From: Adiantum capillus-veneris | Lineage: Eukaryota > Streptophyta > Polypodiopsida > Polypodiales > Pteridaceae | DNA: 64,000 nucleotides | NCBI GenBank assembly: GCA_014529385.2 | Contig: CM043944.1 | Coordinates: 63,204,248-63,268,247 of the forward strand | Direction: 5' to 3' | Shown here: positions 63,301 to 64,000 of the stretch, in pieces | Position numbering within the stretch: the first letter of the stretch is position 1 | Layout: every line of letters begins with the position of its first letter | Translations under genes and position numbers: made by a program | Notes under the pieces: model-generated | Databases searched by the model: none | What the model saw: only the letters and a program-made list of their open reading frames with translations | Told to the model about the DNA's origin: nothing

Positions 63301-63994
63301 TGATGTGTCCCTTAGACTCGTGAATGATTGCACACTTGTGGTAGTGGATGCAAAATTATTTGCAAACCTAACAGGTTTTTCACCCTTTGGTGATATCTCG
63401 ACACCTTTACTAAATTCATGCAAGAATTTGTTGTTCAAAGAAACAATTTTAGCCTTTTCAAGCACCTGTGCATCCTTATGCTGATTTTGAATTTGCAATG
63501 ATTTTATTGGTGCTTCTAATGGTAATCCAGAATCATCTGATTGCATTAGAAGTGACGAGTTAAATGCACTTACATCGAGATTTGCATTTTCAATCTGCTC
63601 TGTGTCTTGCTTTGCAGTTGATGTATCCCTGTTGGATGGATTTCTTGGACAATCTTCAGAAAAGTGTCCACCTTTTTGTCGACAATCTGAGCAATACGCC
63701 ATGACTGGTGGTATTTCATTTGGCTCTATCATGCCAAGCTCTAGCTGAGAAGTTTCAGCTTCTGTACTTGCCAAGTTTTCGACATCTTCTTTTAGAACAC
63801 TGAGCATCAAGATATAGATTGCTCCGTCTTGACCTTTGTACCGTCTTTGGCTTGGTTCTCCAATTAGATTGGCTTCAATTGGTTGATTTGTTGGATCTTG
63901 CAATTTTGGTTCTCAATTATAGATTTGACCACTGTAAACCATGTACAATGACCCTGATTGCATATGCACCAATTGTATGCTTTGCTGGCTTGTG
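60351..63994 (-). pseudogene. Element B polyprotein, copy 2 (5' part cut by window end)
   Basis: From 63903 to 63160 a 247-residue frame is open where copy 1 has two stops. It carries EANLIGEP, DGAIYSL, a complete knuckle CSDCRQKGGHFSEDC (CX2CX5HX4C, about 63690-63730) and YVDQKGKLY. Beyond it the frame breaks repeatedly (63209-62970, 63025-62750, 62753-62262, 62293-62078) where copy 1 is open. The retropepsin-like part (about 61735-61990) is open here (FHVITTKDMPYDIIMEMP). The W-I-P/QGF repeat near 60840-60870 contains the same TAA as copy 1, so that stop predates the duplication. Confidence 0.6.
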
Positions 63995-64000
63995 AAAATT

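Overview
The window looks like intergenic heterochromatin from a large, repeat-rich land-plant genome. It holds chromodomain Ty3/gypsy, Ty1/copia and LINE remains, a retrotransposon primed by a tRNA-Asp-type PBS, long AG/GT/AT microsatellites, and no ordinary cellular gene with an intact frame. The style of the gag sequences recalls seed-free plants such as ferns, but that is recollection rather than proof. I see no rRNA, tRNA or CRISPR.

Layout. (1) 1-1637: microsatellite, a broken gag with twin zinc knuckles, and a probable LTR remnant. (2) 1638-19170: first copy of a block of about 17.5 kb. It contains a decayed unknown gene (minus), an AG array, a GT/AT/AG array, a full-length but dead LINE, and a decayed minus-strand LTR element ('element B'). 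(3) 19171-20724: A-rich leader (minus) of element B and an AG-rich minisatellite. (4) 20725-32511: 'element A', a structurally complete 11.8-kb minus-strand LTR retrotransposon with LTRs, 5-bp target duplication, PPT and PBS. (5) 32517-38388: AG/A-rich sequence, a chromovirus LTR with an integrase/chromodomain stump (minus), and the 5' end of another LTR element ('E', plus). (6) 38389-44843: a Ty3-type element ('C', plus) cut inside its gag region by a short-LTR copia element ('D', plus), itself truncated after the pre-integrase region. (7) 44844-46488: LTR-like sequence without genes. (8) 46489-63994: second copy of the 17.5-kb block in the same orientation, with its own deletions and a 1.28-kb terminal-inverted-repeat insertion.

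The most unusual material is the family formed by elements A and B. Element A encodes a polyprotein of roughly 1,900 codons (minus, 28783 to 23006): gag domain, three zinc knuckles, an active-looking retropepsin (DSG), a fourth knuckle, a second retropepsin-like domain without the catalytic Asp, and C-terminal W-I-P/Q-G-F-Y repeats. I find no reverse transcriptase, RNase H or integrase. Its leader carries a 16-bp perfect palindrome repeated at a 299-300-bp period although the sequence between has diverged, a layout that could act as a multimerised RNA dimerisation or packaging signal. Element B lacks even a recognisable gag domain and instead encodes several Y-x-D-x-x-G-x-x-Y repeats, a zinc knuckle and a retropepsin-like domain without the usual active site. 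A and B also share conserved non-coding blocks near their 3' ends. Such elements would depend on enzymes supplied by another retrotransposon.

All names are from pattern reading only. Domain statements rest on visible motifs; no database search was run.
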